Both the position numbers and the translations under genes were made by a program. Under the pieces are notes generated by a model. That model was given only the letters and a program-made list of their open reading frames with translations. It did no database searches and was not told the origin of the DNA. A stretch of DNA of 40,580 bases from positions 1-40,580 of the forward strand of contig JAJZLK010000028.1 in NCBI GenBank assembly GCA_021803655.1, given 5' to 3'. Positions 1 to 8,353 of the stretch are shown here, in pieces. This stretch comes from Thermoplasmata archaeon. Lineage in GTDB: Archaea > Thermoplasmatota > Thermoplasmata > Thermoplasmatales > Thermoplasmataceae. The first letter of the stretch is position 1. Every line of letters begins with the position of its first letter.

Positions 1-1310
1 GAAGAACTATGAGAGGATAAAGAAGGAATTTGACGATTACAAGGTGAGGCATCCTGAAAACGTTGGAATCAAGAACGGCAAGCCATACTTCTTCAGGCCT
101 GAGGCAGAGGCTGAAACGGACAACAATGCAGTGAACGATACAGCCGTTACTGTCCCGGAGAAGAAGAGACCGGGTGCCAGGATCGGTCACAAGGGATACC
201 ACAGATCCATACCGGACCATGTGGATGAGGATCGGAATGTAACCATAGCACAGTGCCCTCACTGCTGGTCCAGTCTCAGCGAATCAGCCACCACCAGGAC
301 AAGGAAAATAGAAGATATCCCGGAAATAAGGCCGAGGGTGATAAGATACACGATCGAGAGGCGTTACTGCTCAAGGTGCAGGAAGATAGTTGAACCTGGG
401 ATCAGGGAAGCACTTCCCAAGGCAACGCTGTCCCTGAGAACGATGCTTGTCATTGCCTACATGAAGACCGTGGAAAGATTGCCGGCGGCAAGGGTATCCG
501 AGATAATGATGGATCTCTTCGGCCTCCATGTCACGGAAGGGGAGATCATGCACATTGTCCACCAGCTTTCGAAACATCTCGGGCCTGAGTACAGGAATCT
601 CGTGAGGAGAATAAGGAAGGCAGGGGCAAGGTACATGGATGAGACCTCATGGCGCATAGACGGCAGGAACACATACGTATGGGTATTCGTCACGGAGGCA
701 GAATCCCTGTACGTTCCGGGATCAAGATCACATGAGGTTCCGCTGAAGATCCTCGGTAAACATGACGGCGTCGACATGCATGACGGCTTCTCCGCCTATA
801 CCACACTGGCGAAGAAGACGAAGAATCCCCAGGCATGGTGCAGAGCCCATGTGATGAATGATGCGAAGGAACTGATCCAGTACAATGAATCAGAGGGGAA
901 CTACATCCTTTCCACTCTGAAGAGGGCTTATGAAATGGCCGACAAACTCCTGGACAAACCTGTGGAATCCATAACGGAATCTGATATGCAGTCACTCTAC
1001 GAGAAGTTCCTGCAGATCGACATACCGTACGAATCGAAGAAATGTGCCGGTTTCGTCAGGACACAACTCAGGAGGAATAGAGATGATATCTTCCGGTTTG
1101 TGATAGACAGGTCTGTGGATTCCACGAACAACAGGGCTGAGAGAGCCATAAGGCCAATCGTGACGTACAGGAAAGTATCGGGAGGTTCAAGATCGCTGAA
1201 AGGAGCAGAGGACTTCTGCAGGGTATACACAGTACTTGAATCGAAGAGAAAGAAGGGAAAACTTCAGTTCAGGGCTAATCCGGGATGACTTCAGACGGCT
1301 GAACTCTTAC
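1..1310 (+). mobile_element. IS66-family insertion sequence, 3' part
   Basis: The first 1.3 kb is the distal part of an IS66-type element; its left end lies outside the window. The transposase gene runs to 1288. IS66 elements usually end in inverted repeats that begin GTAA, so a right end reads TTAC on this strand. CTCTTAC at 1304-1310 is a candidate right terminus. No second end or target duplication can be checked here, so the boundary at 1310 is an inference. Confidence 0.5.
2..1288 (+). CDS. IS66-family transposase (5'-truncated by window edge)
   Basis: The frame is open to the first base of the window, upstream of the GTG at 44, and the upstream residues are charged (KNYERIKKEFDDYK). 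The true start is therefore outside. Numbered from the GTG, a zinc-finger-like region has CPHC near 71-74 and CSRC near 109-112. The IS66 catalytic triad is visible as D199 in MDETSWR, D247 in DGFSAY and E366 in NNRAERAIRP. This is a DDE transposase that would move its own element. The C-terminus is short and basic and lacks the longer tail of bacterial IS66 TnpC, so either the archaeal version is shorter or the end is decayed. It stops 160 bases before the ribosomal operon. Confidence 0.88.
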   Translation, partial: KNYERIKKEFDDYKVRHPENVGIKNGKPYFFRPEAEAETDNNAVNDTAVTVPEKKRPGARIGHKGYHRSIPDHVDEDRNVTIAQCPHCWSSLSESATTRTRKIEDIPEIRPRVIRYTIERRYCSRCRKIVEPGIREALPKATLSLRTMLVIAYMKTVERLPAARVSEIMMDLFGLHVTEGEIMHIVHQLSKHLGPEYRNLVRRIRKAGARYMDETSWRIDGRNTYVWVFVTEAESLYVPGSRSHEVPLKILGKHDGVDMHDGFSAYTTLAKKTKNPQAWCRAHVMNDAKELIQYNESEGNYILSTLKRAYEMADKLLDKPVESITESDMQSLYEKFLQIDIPYESKKCAGFVRTQLRRNRDDIFRFVIDRSVDSTNNRAERAIRPIVTYRKVSGGSRSLKGAEDFCRVYTVLESKRKKGKLQFRANPG

Positions 1311-1324
1311 TTTTTAAGGTTAAC

Positions 1325-1333
1325 ATTATATAA
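1325..1333 (+). promoter_or_regulatory. TATA-like element of the ribosomal superoperon
   Basis: ATTATATAA lies just downstream of the likely IS end. Counting about 26 bases from its centre gives transcription from about 1355 and a leader of roughly 94 bases before the L3 ATG. No TATA-like element lies 26 bases before the ATG itself. This long leader contrasts with the leaderless pattern elsewhere in the window. Confidence 0.5.
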
Positions 1334-1372
1334 CTTCTAACATTGTCGAAAGGATACCATACATCAGGGGCA

Positions 1373-1444
1373 ATGTCTCGTGACAACCCCATGCTGTTCG
1401 CTAGTTTCTGGCGACTGAAACGATGTAACGGTACAGTTCGGTGA
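1373..1444 (+). CDS. possible leader peptide (uORF) before L3, 23 codons
   Basis: ATG at 1373 opens a 23-residue frame, MSRDNPMLFASFWRLKRCNGTVR, that ends with TGA at 1442-1444, four bases before the L3 start. The GGTGA that would serve as the L3 Shine-Dalgarno (1440-1444) overlaps this stop codon, so translation of the two could be coupled. AGGGG just before the ATG is a weak and closely spaced ribosome-binding site. A frame this short can occur by chance, and I know of no homologue. Confidence 0.25.
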   Translation: MSRDNPMLFASFWRLKRCNGTVR

Positions 1445-1448
1445 AATA

Positions 1449-2441
1449 ATGGCAACGCCACATCATCCAAGACGAGGGTCTAAAGGATACTATCCGAGAG
1501 TTCGCGCGAAGAGGGAGCATGGCTACATCAGGTCATGGCCTGAAGGTGACGGAAAGGTCAAGATTCAGGCTTTTGCCGGCTACAAGGTCGGGATGACTCA
1601 TGTCCATATGGTAGACTACAGGAAGAGCAGCGTAACTGCAGGGCAGAATATATCGAGTGCGGTTACTATCGTTGAAGTCCCTCCGCTCAGGGTAGCCGCA
1701 ATGAGGTTATATGCGGAAAACAGCGAGGGAATGGGAGTAGTCTCAGAGAAGTGGGCCGAAAAGCTGGATGAATCGATATATGAAAGAATTACAAAGCCAA
1801 AGAATAAAAACGCGCCTTCCGTAAACCCGGAAGAGGTTTCAGATGTAAGGTTAATTGTCTATACGATGCCAGAGAGCGTTACCGGCATACCCAAGAAGAT
1901 CCCGGAAATATTCGAGGTGAGGGTTTCCGGAGAATCAATAGAACAAAAGATCAAGTACGCAGAATCCAAACTTGGAGGTGAACTCAGGTTCAGTGAATTT
2001 GCCCAGGCTGGACAGTTCGTTGACGTTATAGGGGTCACAAAGGGAAAAGGGTTCACAGGACACGTTGAGAGATTCGGCGTTAAGCTTCTTCCGAGAAAGA
2101 ACAGAAAGCACAGAAGAATGATTGGTACACTTGGTCCGTGGCATCCGAATTTTGTGAAGGAAACAGTTCCACAGGCAGGACAGATGGGATACCAGCAGAG
2201 AACAGTTCACAACATCCGTGTGATAAAACAGGGTACTGCCGAGGAAGCCTCCCTGGTTAATGTCAAGGGCGGCCATCTTGGATACGGGCTTGTCAGAAAC
2301 GACTTTGTTCTTCTTCATGGATCCATTCCCGGCCCGTCCAAAAGACTTATCAAGATGAGGGACCCGGCAAGACAGGATATCTCAGATGCAAAAGAACTCA
2401 AGATAAACTATATCTCCGTAGAATCAAAACAGGGTGATTAA
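1449..2441 (+). CDS. rpl3: 50S ribosomal protein L3 (uL3)
   Basis: First gene of the superoperon. L3 binds 23S rRNA near the peptidyl-transferase centre and helps start large-subunit assembly. The 330-residue length fits archaeal/eukaryal L3. The N-terminus starts directly with HHPRRGSKGYYPR, the core has KGKGFTGHVERFGVK followed by a basic stretch, and the C-terminal part has GSIPGPSKRLI. The ATG start is supported by GGTGA at 1440-1444. The end overlaps the L4 start by eight bases. Confidence 0.97.
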   Translation: MATPHHPRRGSKGYYPRVRAKREHGYIRSWPEGDGKVKIQAFAGYKVGMTHVHMVDYRKSSVTAGQNISSAVTIVEVPPLRVAAMRLYAENSEGMGVVSEKWAEKLDESIYERITKPKNKNAPSVNPEEVSDVRLIVYTMPESVTGIPKKIPEIFEVRVSGESIEQKIKYAESKLGGELRFSEFAQAGQFVDVIGVTKGKGFTGHVERFGVKLLPRKNRKHRRMIGTLGPWHPNFVKETVPQAGQMGYQQRTVHNIRVIKQGTAEEASLVNVKGGHLGYGLVRNDFVLLHGSIPGPSKRLIKMRDPARQDISDAKELKINYISVESKQGD

Positions 2442-3201
2442 AACGAAACTTACAGTTTACTCCAATAAGGGCGAGTCTGCTGGACATGTGGAAATTCCTG
2501 ATTTCGCAGAACCGATTCGGCGGGACCTGATTTCAAGGCTCTACAGGTCTACTACTCTTAGTAAGAGGCAGCCGTACGGATCAAAGCGCACCGCTGGCAT
2601 GAGAAACGTTGGTCATAACTCGGGAGCTAACCACGGAATAGCGAGGCTTCCCAGGGTTGCAGGCGGCAAGAGGGGAGTTATTCTTGCCAGCATGGTTGGA
2701 GGAAGAAGTGCCCATGCTCCAGTGGTGACCAAGAATCTGAAGTTATCCATTAACGACAAGGAAAGGATGATCGCACGAAGATCTGCAATAATGCTGACCT
2801 TCAGCCAGGAAGACGTTGTCAAACGTGGACACGCAATCTCTCCGGAGATCGCTCTACCAATAATAGTTAAGGACAATGTTCAGGAGATTTCAAAGAGTTC
2901 TGAGGCACTCGAACTTCTAACCAAACTCGGACTGTCTGAGGATATCCAGAGGGCAAAAGACGGGAAGAAAATTAGGGCAGGAAGAGGGAAAATGAGGGGA
3001 AGGAGATACAAGGAGAAGAAATCGATCCTTATCGTAGGTACAGACACAAGGAAACTGGGGGCATTTGCTTCATTGCCTGGTGTGGATATTGCATCGGTTG
3101 GATCTCTTGGAATCGGTAAACTGGCTCCGGGAGGGAAACCGGGCAGGTTGACCGTATACACAGAATCAGCTCTCAACCAGGTTCTGGAGGTTTTTAAATG
3201 A
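2434..3201 (+). CDS. rpl4: 50S ribosomal protein L4 (uL4, archaeal L4e type)
   Basis: Large-subunit protein that lines the exit tunnel with a long loop. The GTG start at 2434 lies inside the last codons of L3, and translation gives the expected opening IKTKLTVYSNKGE. Tunnel-loop features are visible: RQPYGSKRTAG near 45-55, GANHGIARLPRVAGGKRG, then GGRSAHAP. The length of 255 residues is normal for archaea. The stop overlaps the L23 ATG in an ATGA arrangement, so translational coupling is likely. Confidence 0.97.
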   Translation: MIKTKLTVYSNKGESAGHVEIPDFAEPIRRDLISRLYRSTTLSKRQPYGSKRTAGMRNVGHNSGANHGIARLPRVAGGKRGVILASMVGGRSAHAPVVTKNLKLSINDKERMIARRSAIMLTFSQEDVVKRGHAISPEIALPIIVKDNVQEISKSSEALELLTKLGLSEDIQRAKDGKKIRAGRGKMRGRRYKEKKSILIVGTDTRKLGAFASLPGVDIASVGSLGIGKLAPGGKPGRLTVYTESALNQVLEVFK

Positions 3202-3452
3202 AGAGAGACGTGATCATTTCTCCTGTTGCGACTGAGAAGACCATGTTCAACACTGAAAAGGAGAATAAGTTGACATTCCTCGTGGACAGGAAAGCAGGTA
3301 GGAAGCAGGTCAAAGAGGCAGTGGAAAAGATGTACTCCGTGAAGGTGGTTTCGGTCAGAACCATGATAACAAAATTCGGGAAAAAAGCAATAGTGAAGCT
3401 AGACACAGAGTTCTCTGCAGACGAGATAGCAGGGAGGATAGGAATATTCTGA
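3198..3452 (+). CDS. rpl23: 50S ribosomal protein L23 (uL23)
   Basis: This 84-residue protein sits at the tunnel exit, where the signal recognition particle and the translocon dock. The family signature VATEKTM is at the N-terminus, followed by a beta-hairpin basic region (DRKAGRKQVKEAVEKMY) and the VVSVRTM strand. The ATG overlaps the L4 stop. The length is typical of archaea, with no eukaryotic N-terminal extension. Confidence 0.96.
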   Translation: MKRDVIISPVATEKTMFNTEKENKLTFLVDRKAGRKQVKEAVEKMYSVKVVSVRTMITKFGKKAIVKLDTEFSADEIAGRIGIF

Positions 3453-3461
3453 GGTGATGTT

Positions 3462-4166
3462 ATGGGAAAGCACATTGTAGCGCAAAGAAGAGGAAAAGGC
3501 GGACTCGTCTATAAGAGTCCAAGCCACAGGCACCTTGGTGAATCAAGACTTCCGCCTGAGGGAACGTACAAGGTAATTGACATAATCCATGCACCGGGCA
3601 GAAATGCACCGGTCATCCAGATCGAGGCAGAAAACGGGAAACGGTCTTACCAGTTGGCGTACAACGGGGCATTTGTCGGGGAGGAAGTATTTTCTTCAGG
3701 AGCCGACGAAACGAGAAACAGACGTGGAATCACTGCAACTCTGGGTAGCATGCCAGATGGTTCTATTGTTCACAACATTGAATGCAACCCCGGGGATGGA
3801 GGAAAGTTGTGCAGGACTGCAGGTACTTCCGCGACGATAATAAGTCATGGCGAAAATGTATCTCTTAAACTGCAGTCAGGAAAGATCAGAAGATTTCATC
3901 CGAGCTGCCGGGCAACACTTGGTGTTGTTGCGGGTTCCGGTGCCAGGGATTCCCCGGTCCTGAAGGCTGGGAACACTGCCCACTTCCTGAGAAGCAGGGC
4001 AAAAAGACCGTATTCTGTGAGGGGAGTTGCAATGAATGCTGTCAACCATCCGCATGGAGGAGGAAACCACCAGCATGTGGGAAGGCCTAGCACCGTTGGT
4101 AGAAATGCTCCGCCGGGGAGAAAGGTCGGTAGATTGTCTCCACAGAGAAGGAATAAGGTGAGATAA
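3462..4166 (+). CDS. rpl2: 50S ribosomal protein L2 (uL2)
   Basis: Core large-subunit protein needed for subunit joining and peptidyl-transferase activity. It has 234 residues, as in other archaea (bacterial L2 is about 275). Visible are [15 protein letters not shown] near the N-terminus and the highly conserved [13 protein letters not shown] with the functional histidine close to the C-terminus. GAGGTGA at 3451-3457 overlaps the L23 stop and gives a strong ribosome-binding site for the ATG at 3462. Confidence 0.97.
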   Translation: MGKHIVAQRRGKGGLVYKSPSHRHLGESRLPPEGTYKVIDIIHAPGRNAPVIQIEAENGKRSYQLAYNGAFVGEEVFSSGADETRNRRGITATLGSMPDGSIVHNIECNPGDGGKLCRTAGTSATIISHGENVSLKLQSGKIRRFHPSCRATLGVVAGSGARDSPVLKAGNTAHFLRSRAKRPYSVRGVAMNAVNHPHGGGNHQHVGRPSTVGRNAPPGRKVGRLSPQRRNKVR

Positions 4167-4621
4167 TGCCAGTTAAGAAGCAGGCATCTGTAAAATCAAT
4201 AAAGAGGAAGTCCCGAAAGTCACAGAAGGTGGCAATGGGGCGTTCCAAGGAGTTTCTCTACAGGGGTTTATCACTTGAGGACCTGCAGAAAATGAAACTC
4301 GAGGAAGTGTTAGAGGTTCTTCCGTCAAGAGCTAGAAGATCATTGCGGAGAGAAATGAACCACGAGCAGAAAGCCGCGCATATGAAACTGTCCGGAGAAG
4401 ACCATGAGGTTAAGACTCATGTCAGGGACCTGATTATTCTTCCTGCCTACGTCGGAAAAGTGGTGGAAGTTTACAACGGACATGCTTACGTGAAATTTGA
4501 CATAAAACCAGAGATGATCGGACATTATCTTGGAGAGTTCTCGCAAACGAGGGGCCAAGTGAAGCACTCGGGACCAGGAGTAGGAGCTACAAGGTCTTCC
4601 AAGTTCATGCCGCTGAAGTGA
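4166..4621 (+). CDS. rps19: 30S ribosomal protein S19 (uS19)
   Basis: Small-subunit head protein. The archaeal/eukaryal form is recognised from FLYRGLSLEDLQKM, the arginine-rich SRARRSLRR, the VRDLIILPAYVGKVVEVYNG strand region and PEMIGHYLGEF near the end. The 151-residue length includes the archaeal N-terminal extension, here very basic. The ATG uses the last base of the L2 TAA. Confidence 0.96.
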   Translation: MPVKKQASVKSIKRKSRKSQKVAMGRSKEFLYRGLSLEDLQKMKLEEVLEVLPSRARRSLRREMNHEQKAAHMKLSGEDHEVKTHVRDLIILPAYVGKVVEVYNGHAYVKFDIKPEMIGHYLGEFSQTRGQVKHSGPGVGATRSSKFMPLK

Positions 4622-4627
4622 TGAAAT

Positions 4628-5077
4628 ATGAAAGGATATTCACTTGAAAAAGTACCGGAAAAGAGCGCGATTGCCAGGGTAGTGGAGGCGAACATTTCGA
4701 TGAAGGATGCTGTGAACGTTGCCCACTTCCTGAAGGGGAAGCCGCTTGAGGCAGCTAAGGACTACGTTCAGGGAGTCATAGACAAGAAGAAAGCAATTCC
4801 ATACTTCAGGTATCTGGACTCGGTCTCCCATAGAAAGGGAATGGGACCAGGAAGATACCCGGAAAGAGCTGCAAGGGCATTTCTTGAACTCCTGAACAAT
4901 GTATCTGCAAATGCTGAGTTCAAGAATTATGATCCGGAAAAGTTGGTAATAGAACACATTGCTGCATCGAAGGGTAGGATGCTTAAACGGTTCCGCCCCA
5001 AAGCATACGGTACCGCGGGGGCTTTCAACAAGGACCTTGTAAACCTTGAAGTGGTTGTTAAGGAGGTTCCAGAATGA
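4628..5077 (+). CDS. rpl22: 50S ribosomal protein L22 (uL22)
   Basis: Exit-tunnel protein with a long beta-hairpin. The N-terminal helix pattern and the archaeal signature [15 protein letters not shown] near 66-80 identify it, and the C-terminal hairpin has [12 protein letters not shown]. The length of 149 residues is normal. GAAGTGATGA at the end of S19 provides a ribosome-binding site six bases upstream. The stop overlaps the S3 ATG. Confidence 0.96.
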   Translation: MKGYSLEKVPEKSAIARVVEANISMKDAVNVAHFLKGKPLEAAKDYVQGVIDKKKAIPYFRYLDSVSHRKGMGPGRYPERAARAFLELLNNVSANAEFKNYDPEKLVIEHIAASKGRMLKRFRPKAYGTAGAFNKDLVNLEVVVKEVPE

Positions 5078-5730
5078 AGGAGAGAAAATTCATTGAGGAA
5101 TCAGTTAAGAGGCTCCTGGTTTCAGAATACGTCAGAAGTGAGATTGACACTGCAGGGTTTGGCGCGATGGAGATGAAGAGAACTCCATTTGGAACGAACG
5201 TAACTCTGTTCGTAAACAAACCGGGACTCGTTATCGGGAGAAGGGGTTCGAATATCCAGGCGATTACCTCGACACTTGAAAAGGTGTACGGCCTGGAAGC
5301 TCCGCAGATCGAAGTCAAGGAAGTTGACAGCCCGGACATGAATCCCAATGTTGTGGCAAAGAAGATCGCGCTTTCACTTGAGAAGGGCTGGTCGTACAGA
5401 AGAGCAGGAAACACTGCTCTCAGAAGAACTGTTGAACAGAATGCTGGTGGTGTCATAATAAAGCTCGCCGGGAAGATCTCTGGTGAAAGGGGCAGAACAC
5501 AGAAATTCGTTTCAGGTTCAGTAAAATATTCAGGAGAACCTGGAAGAATAGGAATGTTGCGCGGATTTTCACAGGCTAAGCTTAAACTCGGAGTTATAGG
5601 GATATCGGTTGGAATACTCGATCCAAAATACCAGTTGCCGGATGTTATCCGGACACCGAGTCCTAAAAAAGTAATCAAGGTAGAGGATGTAAATGGAACT
5701 GAGGGCGAAGGAAGCAAGACAGAAAACTGA
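5074..5730 (+). CDS. rps3: 30S ribosomal protein S3 (uS3)
   Basis: Small-subunit protein at the mRNA entry. An N-terminal KH domain is marked by [15 protein letters not shown] near 48-62; the C-terminal S3 domain carries [14 protein letters not shown] and [11 protein letters not shown]. The last 20 residues ([16 protein letters not shown]) are acidic and probably flexible. The gene's last 38 bases are shared with the L29 start in another frame. The 218-residue length fits archaea. Confidence 0.96.
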   Translation: MKERKFIEESVKRLLVSEYVRSEIDTAGFGAMEMKRTPFGTNVTLFVNKPGLVIGRRGSNIQAITSTLEKVYGLEAPQIEVKEVDSPDMNPNVVAKKIALSLEKGWSYRRAGNTALRRTVEQNAGGVIIKLAGKISGERGRTQKFVSGSVKYSGEPGRIGMLRGFSQAKLKLGVIGISVGILDPKYQLPDVIRTPSPKKVIKVEDVNGTEGEGSKTEN

Positions 5731-5896
5731 AGAGGAACTCAGAGACATACTCAAGTCTCTCAAGGAGTCGCTGATGAAGGAAAAGGCATCCAGGGCAATG
5801 GGAGGCGCTCCAACAAATCCCGGTAAAATGGGATCGGTACGGCGGGAGATCGCAAGAGTCAAAACGGTCATGGCCGAGCGGGGGTTCAAGGAGTGA
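5693..5896 (+). CDS. rpl29: 50S ribosomal protein L29 (uL29)
   Basis: A two-helix protein of 67 residues beside the tunnel exit. [16 protein letters not shown] matches the usual opening of archaeal L29, so the ATG at 5693 is the real start even though it lies 38 bases inside S3. The second helix has [18 protein letters not shown] loop rich in Gly, Pro and Asn separates the helices. The stop overlaps the GTG start of the next gene. Confidence 0.93.
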   Translation: MELRAKEARQKTEEELRDILKSLKESLMKEKASRAMGGAPTNPGKMGSVRREIARVKTVMAERGFKE

Positions 5897-6192
5897 AGGA
5901 CAAGAACTTTACCGGGATTCCCAAGGAACTGCAGCCATGGGAGGGATTCACCAGAGATTCCCAATCCGTGAAGATAAGTGTCGATAAGCGCAGATATGGA
6001 AAGAACGTGACAATCATCGACGGAATCGATCCGAAGTCAGAGGACATATATGAGATTGCAAAGAAACTCAAGAAGAAGGTCGCTTCGGGCGGAACCGTCA
6101 AAGATGGAAAGAGAGTCGAACTGCAGGGAGACCACAGGGAAGAGGTAAAGAAACAACTTGAAGACATGGGATTCAAGACTGAGGTGATCTAG
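5893..6192 (+). CDS. translation initiation factor aIF1 (SUI1 family)
   Basis: Homologue of eIF1/SUI1, which binds the small-subunit P-site region and helps accurate start-codon selection. SUI1 features are RRYGKNVTIIDGID near 34-47, the helix IYEIAKKLKKKVASGGTVKDG and the final strand KQLEDMGF. The GTG start sits in the L29 stop (GAGTGA). The 99-residue length is normal. Its place between L29 and the RNase P subunit is the standard archaeal arrangement. Confidence 0.95.
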   Translation: MKDKNFTGIPKELQPWEGFTRDSQSVKISVDKRRYGKNVTIIDGIDPKSEDIYEIAKKLKKKVASGGTVKDGKRVELQGDHREEVKKQLEDMGFKTEVI

Positions 6193-6194
6193 TG

Positions 6195-6485
6195 ATGAGG
6201 GAATATATGATGAATCTGGTTGGAAAGGAGGCAATCATCACGGAATCACCCAATTCAAGACTCGTTGGAGTGCATGGAACTATCATTGATGAGACAAGAA
6301 ATACGATTTCCATCAAGGATGGACGCAGAGCAAGAGTTGTTCCAAAGCAGCTCTGCGAACTGAAAATAGGCTCTGGTAAGAACCCGGTGAATATTCACGG
6401 CAGGGCAATCTGCTTCAGGCAGGAAGACAGGATCAAGGAATACAGGAAAATAATGAAAGAAATCTCGAGGGTTGGAGTTAGATGA
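6195..6485 (+). CDS. rnp1: ribonuclease P protein component 1 (Rpp29/Pop4 homologue)
   Basis: Protein subunit of archaeal RNase P, which removes the 5' leader from tRNA precursors. An Sm-like barrel is suggested by NLVGKEAIITESPNSRLVGV, HGTIIDETRNTISI and the basic VRP-like RARVVPKQ. A helical C-terminus follows (EDRIKEYRKIMKEI). Either the GTG at 6192, which overlaps the aIF1 TAG, or the ATG at 6195 could start it; the ATG is chosen. Position before S17 is typical of archaeal operons. Confidence 0.93.
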   Translation: MREYMMNLVGKEAIITESPNSRLVGVHGTIIDETRNTISIKDGRRARVVPKQLCELKIGSGKNPVNIHGRAICFRQEDRIKEYRKIMKEISRVGVR

Positions 6486-6805
6486 AGAACATAGGAATTT
6501 CAGTTGCCCCGCCGGAGGCGGAATGCACGGATGCCAAGTGTCCGTTCCACGGTACGCTGTCCGTCCGCGGGCAGGTAATAGAGGGCACGGTAGAATCGTC
6601 AGCAATGAAGGGTTCTGCGGTGGTAACCAGGGAAAGACGGAGAAGAATACCTAAGTATGAACGATATGAAACGCGGTTCTCCAAGTATCACGCACATGTG
6701 CCAGGATGCATAACCGTGTCCAAGGGCGACAGGGTGAGAATAGCAGAATGCAGGAAACTTGCGAAAACAATTTCGTTCGTGATAATTGAGAAGGTGAAGC
6801 AATGA
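6482..6805 (+). CDS. rps17: 30S ribosomal protein S17 (uS17)
   Basis: Small-subunit protein of 107 residues with an OB fold. The archaeal form is recognised by the N-terminal cysteine-containing stretch CTDAKCPFHGTLSVRGQ, then RRRRIPKYERYETRFSKY, and the basic surface VSKGDRVRIAECRKLAKTISF. The ATG overlaps the rnp1 TGA by four bases, and the gene's own stop overlaps the L14 ATG. Confidence 0.95.
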   Translation: MKNIGISVAPPEAECTDAKCPFHGTLSVRGQVIEGTVESSAMKGSAVVTRERRRRIPKYERYETRFSKYHAHVPGCITVSKGDRVRIAECRKLAKTISFVIIEKVKQ

Positions 6806-7200
6806 AGGGAATAGCAGGCAGGCAACACCGTGGACTTCCACTGGGGGCGACCATGACTTGTGCCGATAACACCGGTGCTAAACTGATCAGCCTGATTGAC
6901 GTTAAAGCGTATCACGGAGTGGCGAGCAGGATTCCATCTGCGGGAGTAGGTGACCTGTTCATCGCGAGTGTCAAGAAGGGGTCTCCGGAAATGAGGAGCA
7001 AAGTAGTCTACGCGGTAGTGATAAGGCAGAGAAGGCCTTTCAGAAGGTCAGACGGTGTAATGGTGCAGTTCGAGGACAACGCGGCCGTTCTGGTTACACC
7101 AGAGGGTGAAGTAAGAGGTTCCGAAATCAAAGGGCCCGTTGCACGCGAAGCTTCAGAAAGATGGCCAAGGATAGCCGCCATAGCATCCACAATCGTCTGA
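6802..7200 (+). CDS. rpl14: 50S ribosomal protein L14 (uL14)
   Basis: Intersubunit-face protein of 132 residues, the usual length. Family landmarks are MTCADNTGAKLISLIDV near 13-29, GDLFIASVKKGSPEMRSKVVYAVVIRQR spread over the middle, and the C-terminal RWPRIAAIASTIV. The ATG start overlaps the S17 stop. Confidence 0.97.
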   Translation: MKGIAGRQHRGLPLGATMTCADNTGAKLISLIDVKAYHGVASRIPSAGVGDLFIASVKKGSPEMRSKVVYAVVIRQRRPFRRSDGVMVQFEDNAAVLVTPEGEVRGSEIKGPVAREASERWPRIAAIASTIV

Positions 7201-7662
7201 GTGATGAACATGATCGAATCAAAGATAAAAGTGAAACTTAGCAAGGACCTGAGGAAGAAGTATGGAATCAAATCCTTCCCTATAGCCACTGGAGACATTG
7301 TAAGTGTCAGGAAGGGACCAAAGAAGGACGAAGGAGGGAAGGTCCTTAGAGTTAACCATGTAAAGAGAAAGATCCTGATAGATGGAATCACGATTGCAAA
7401 GGCCGACAACAAGCATAAGGAGTTCCTTGTAGACCCGTCGATGATGGAAATCACAAAGATAGATACTTCCCTGAAAGGGCGGCTCGACAAACTGAAGGAA
7501 AGGGCAGCCAACAGGGATATAGTGATAGAAGAAGAACCCGTTGAAGAAACGAAGGAAGAAGCAGTAGATGCGGGAGAATTAACAGAAACCACTGAAGCAG
7601 AGGAGGTTACTGAAGCCGCACCGGAAAAGGAGGAAGAGAAAGATGACTATAAACAAGACTAA
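7201..7662 (+). CDS. rpl24: 50S ribosomal protein L24 (uL24) with acidic tail
   Basis: Assembly-initiating large-subunit protein. The KOW motif is visible in FPIATGDIVSVRKGPKKDEGG, followed by VLRVNHVKRKILIDGI. The core ends near residue 105; a tail of about 45 residues follows that is mostly Glu, Ala, Thr and Val and strongly acidic. The tail is unusual for an rRNA-binding protein and resembles low-complexity tails of acidophile or halophile proteins. Starts at GTG 7201 or ATG 7204 are equally possible. The end overlaps the S4e start by 20 bases. Confidence 0.92.
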   Translation: MMNMIESKIKVKLSKDLRKKYGIKSFPIATGDIVSVRKGPKKDEGGKVLRVNHVKRKILIDGITIAKADNKHKEFLVDPSMMEITKIDTSLKGRLDKLKERAANRDIVIEEEPVEETKEEAVDAGELTETTEAEEVTEAAPEKEEEKDDYKQD

Positions 7663-8353
7663 GTCCATGATGGTGTCTCCAGCCGTTAACACACCAAGGA
7701 AGCGCAATTTCTGGGGGGCTACTCCGAAGGGAAGGCACTCGAAGAAGGAGTCAGTGGCAATCCTGACTGTTTTGAGAGACTATCTTGGCATTGCAGACAA
7801 GGAAAGAGAAGTGACCAGAATACTGAACAGCGGACTGGTAAAACTGGACGGGAAAGTGGTCAAGGAAAGAAGGTTTGGAGTTGGCTTCATGGATCTGGTT
7901 ACCGTAGACCAGGTAAATGCAAATTACAGGATACTGTACGACAGAAAGGGGAGACTCTCAGCAGTGGCCGATAACAAGAATACTGGTATAAAACTCGTGA
8001 AGGTCACTGGAAAGAAGTCTACCGGTAAGGGCACATACTCGATCACGTTCCATGACGGACAGAACGTACTTACGCAGGATGCGTCGATAAAGCCTAACGA
8101 CGTGCTGGTAATTTCCGTACCAGACAAGAAGATTGACCAGATACTGAAACTTGGTCAGGGTGCCAGAGTATTCATGACTGGAGGCTTGCATGTAGGGGAA
8201 ACCGGTACGATCAAATCAATTGAGGTGAAGGAATCGTCCCAGTCCAACTTGGTAACGCTGGAAGAAGGGTTTTCAACGACAATCGACAATGTCTTTGTCA
8301 TTGGGAACTCCAATTATAGTTTCGATCTCGGCGCAGGAGGATCTGTTAAATGA
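7643..8353 (+). CDS. rps4e: 30S ribosomal protein S4e (eS4)
   Basis: Archaeal/eukaryal-specific small-subunit protein of 236 residues. An S4-type RNA-binding segment is suggested by ITRILNSGLVKLDGKVVKERR-like residues 50-75, then the S4e central domain (FHDGQNVLTQD) and a KOW-like C-terminal part (ARVFMTGGLHVGETGTI). The ATG lies inside the acidic tail of L24. The stop overlaps the L5 ATG. Confidence 0.95.
   Translation: MTINKTKSMMVSPAVNTPRKRNFWGATPKGRHSKKESVAILTVLRDYLGIADKEREVTRILNSGLVKLDGKVVKERRFGVGFMDLVTVDQVNANYRILYDRKGRLSAVADNKNTGIKLVKVTGKKSTGKGTYSITFHDGQNVLTQDASIKPNDVLVISVPDKKIDQILKLGQGARVFMTGGLHVGETGTIKSIEVKESSQSNLVTLEEGFSTTIDNVFVIGNSNYSFDLGAGGSVK

Noticed and set aside
1240-1288. Frameshift at the C-terminus of the IS66 transposase
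   Set aside because: Reading the other two frames after the SKRKK stretch gives no longer IS66-like ending, so the short tail is taken as it stands.
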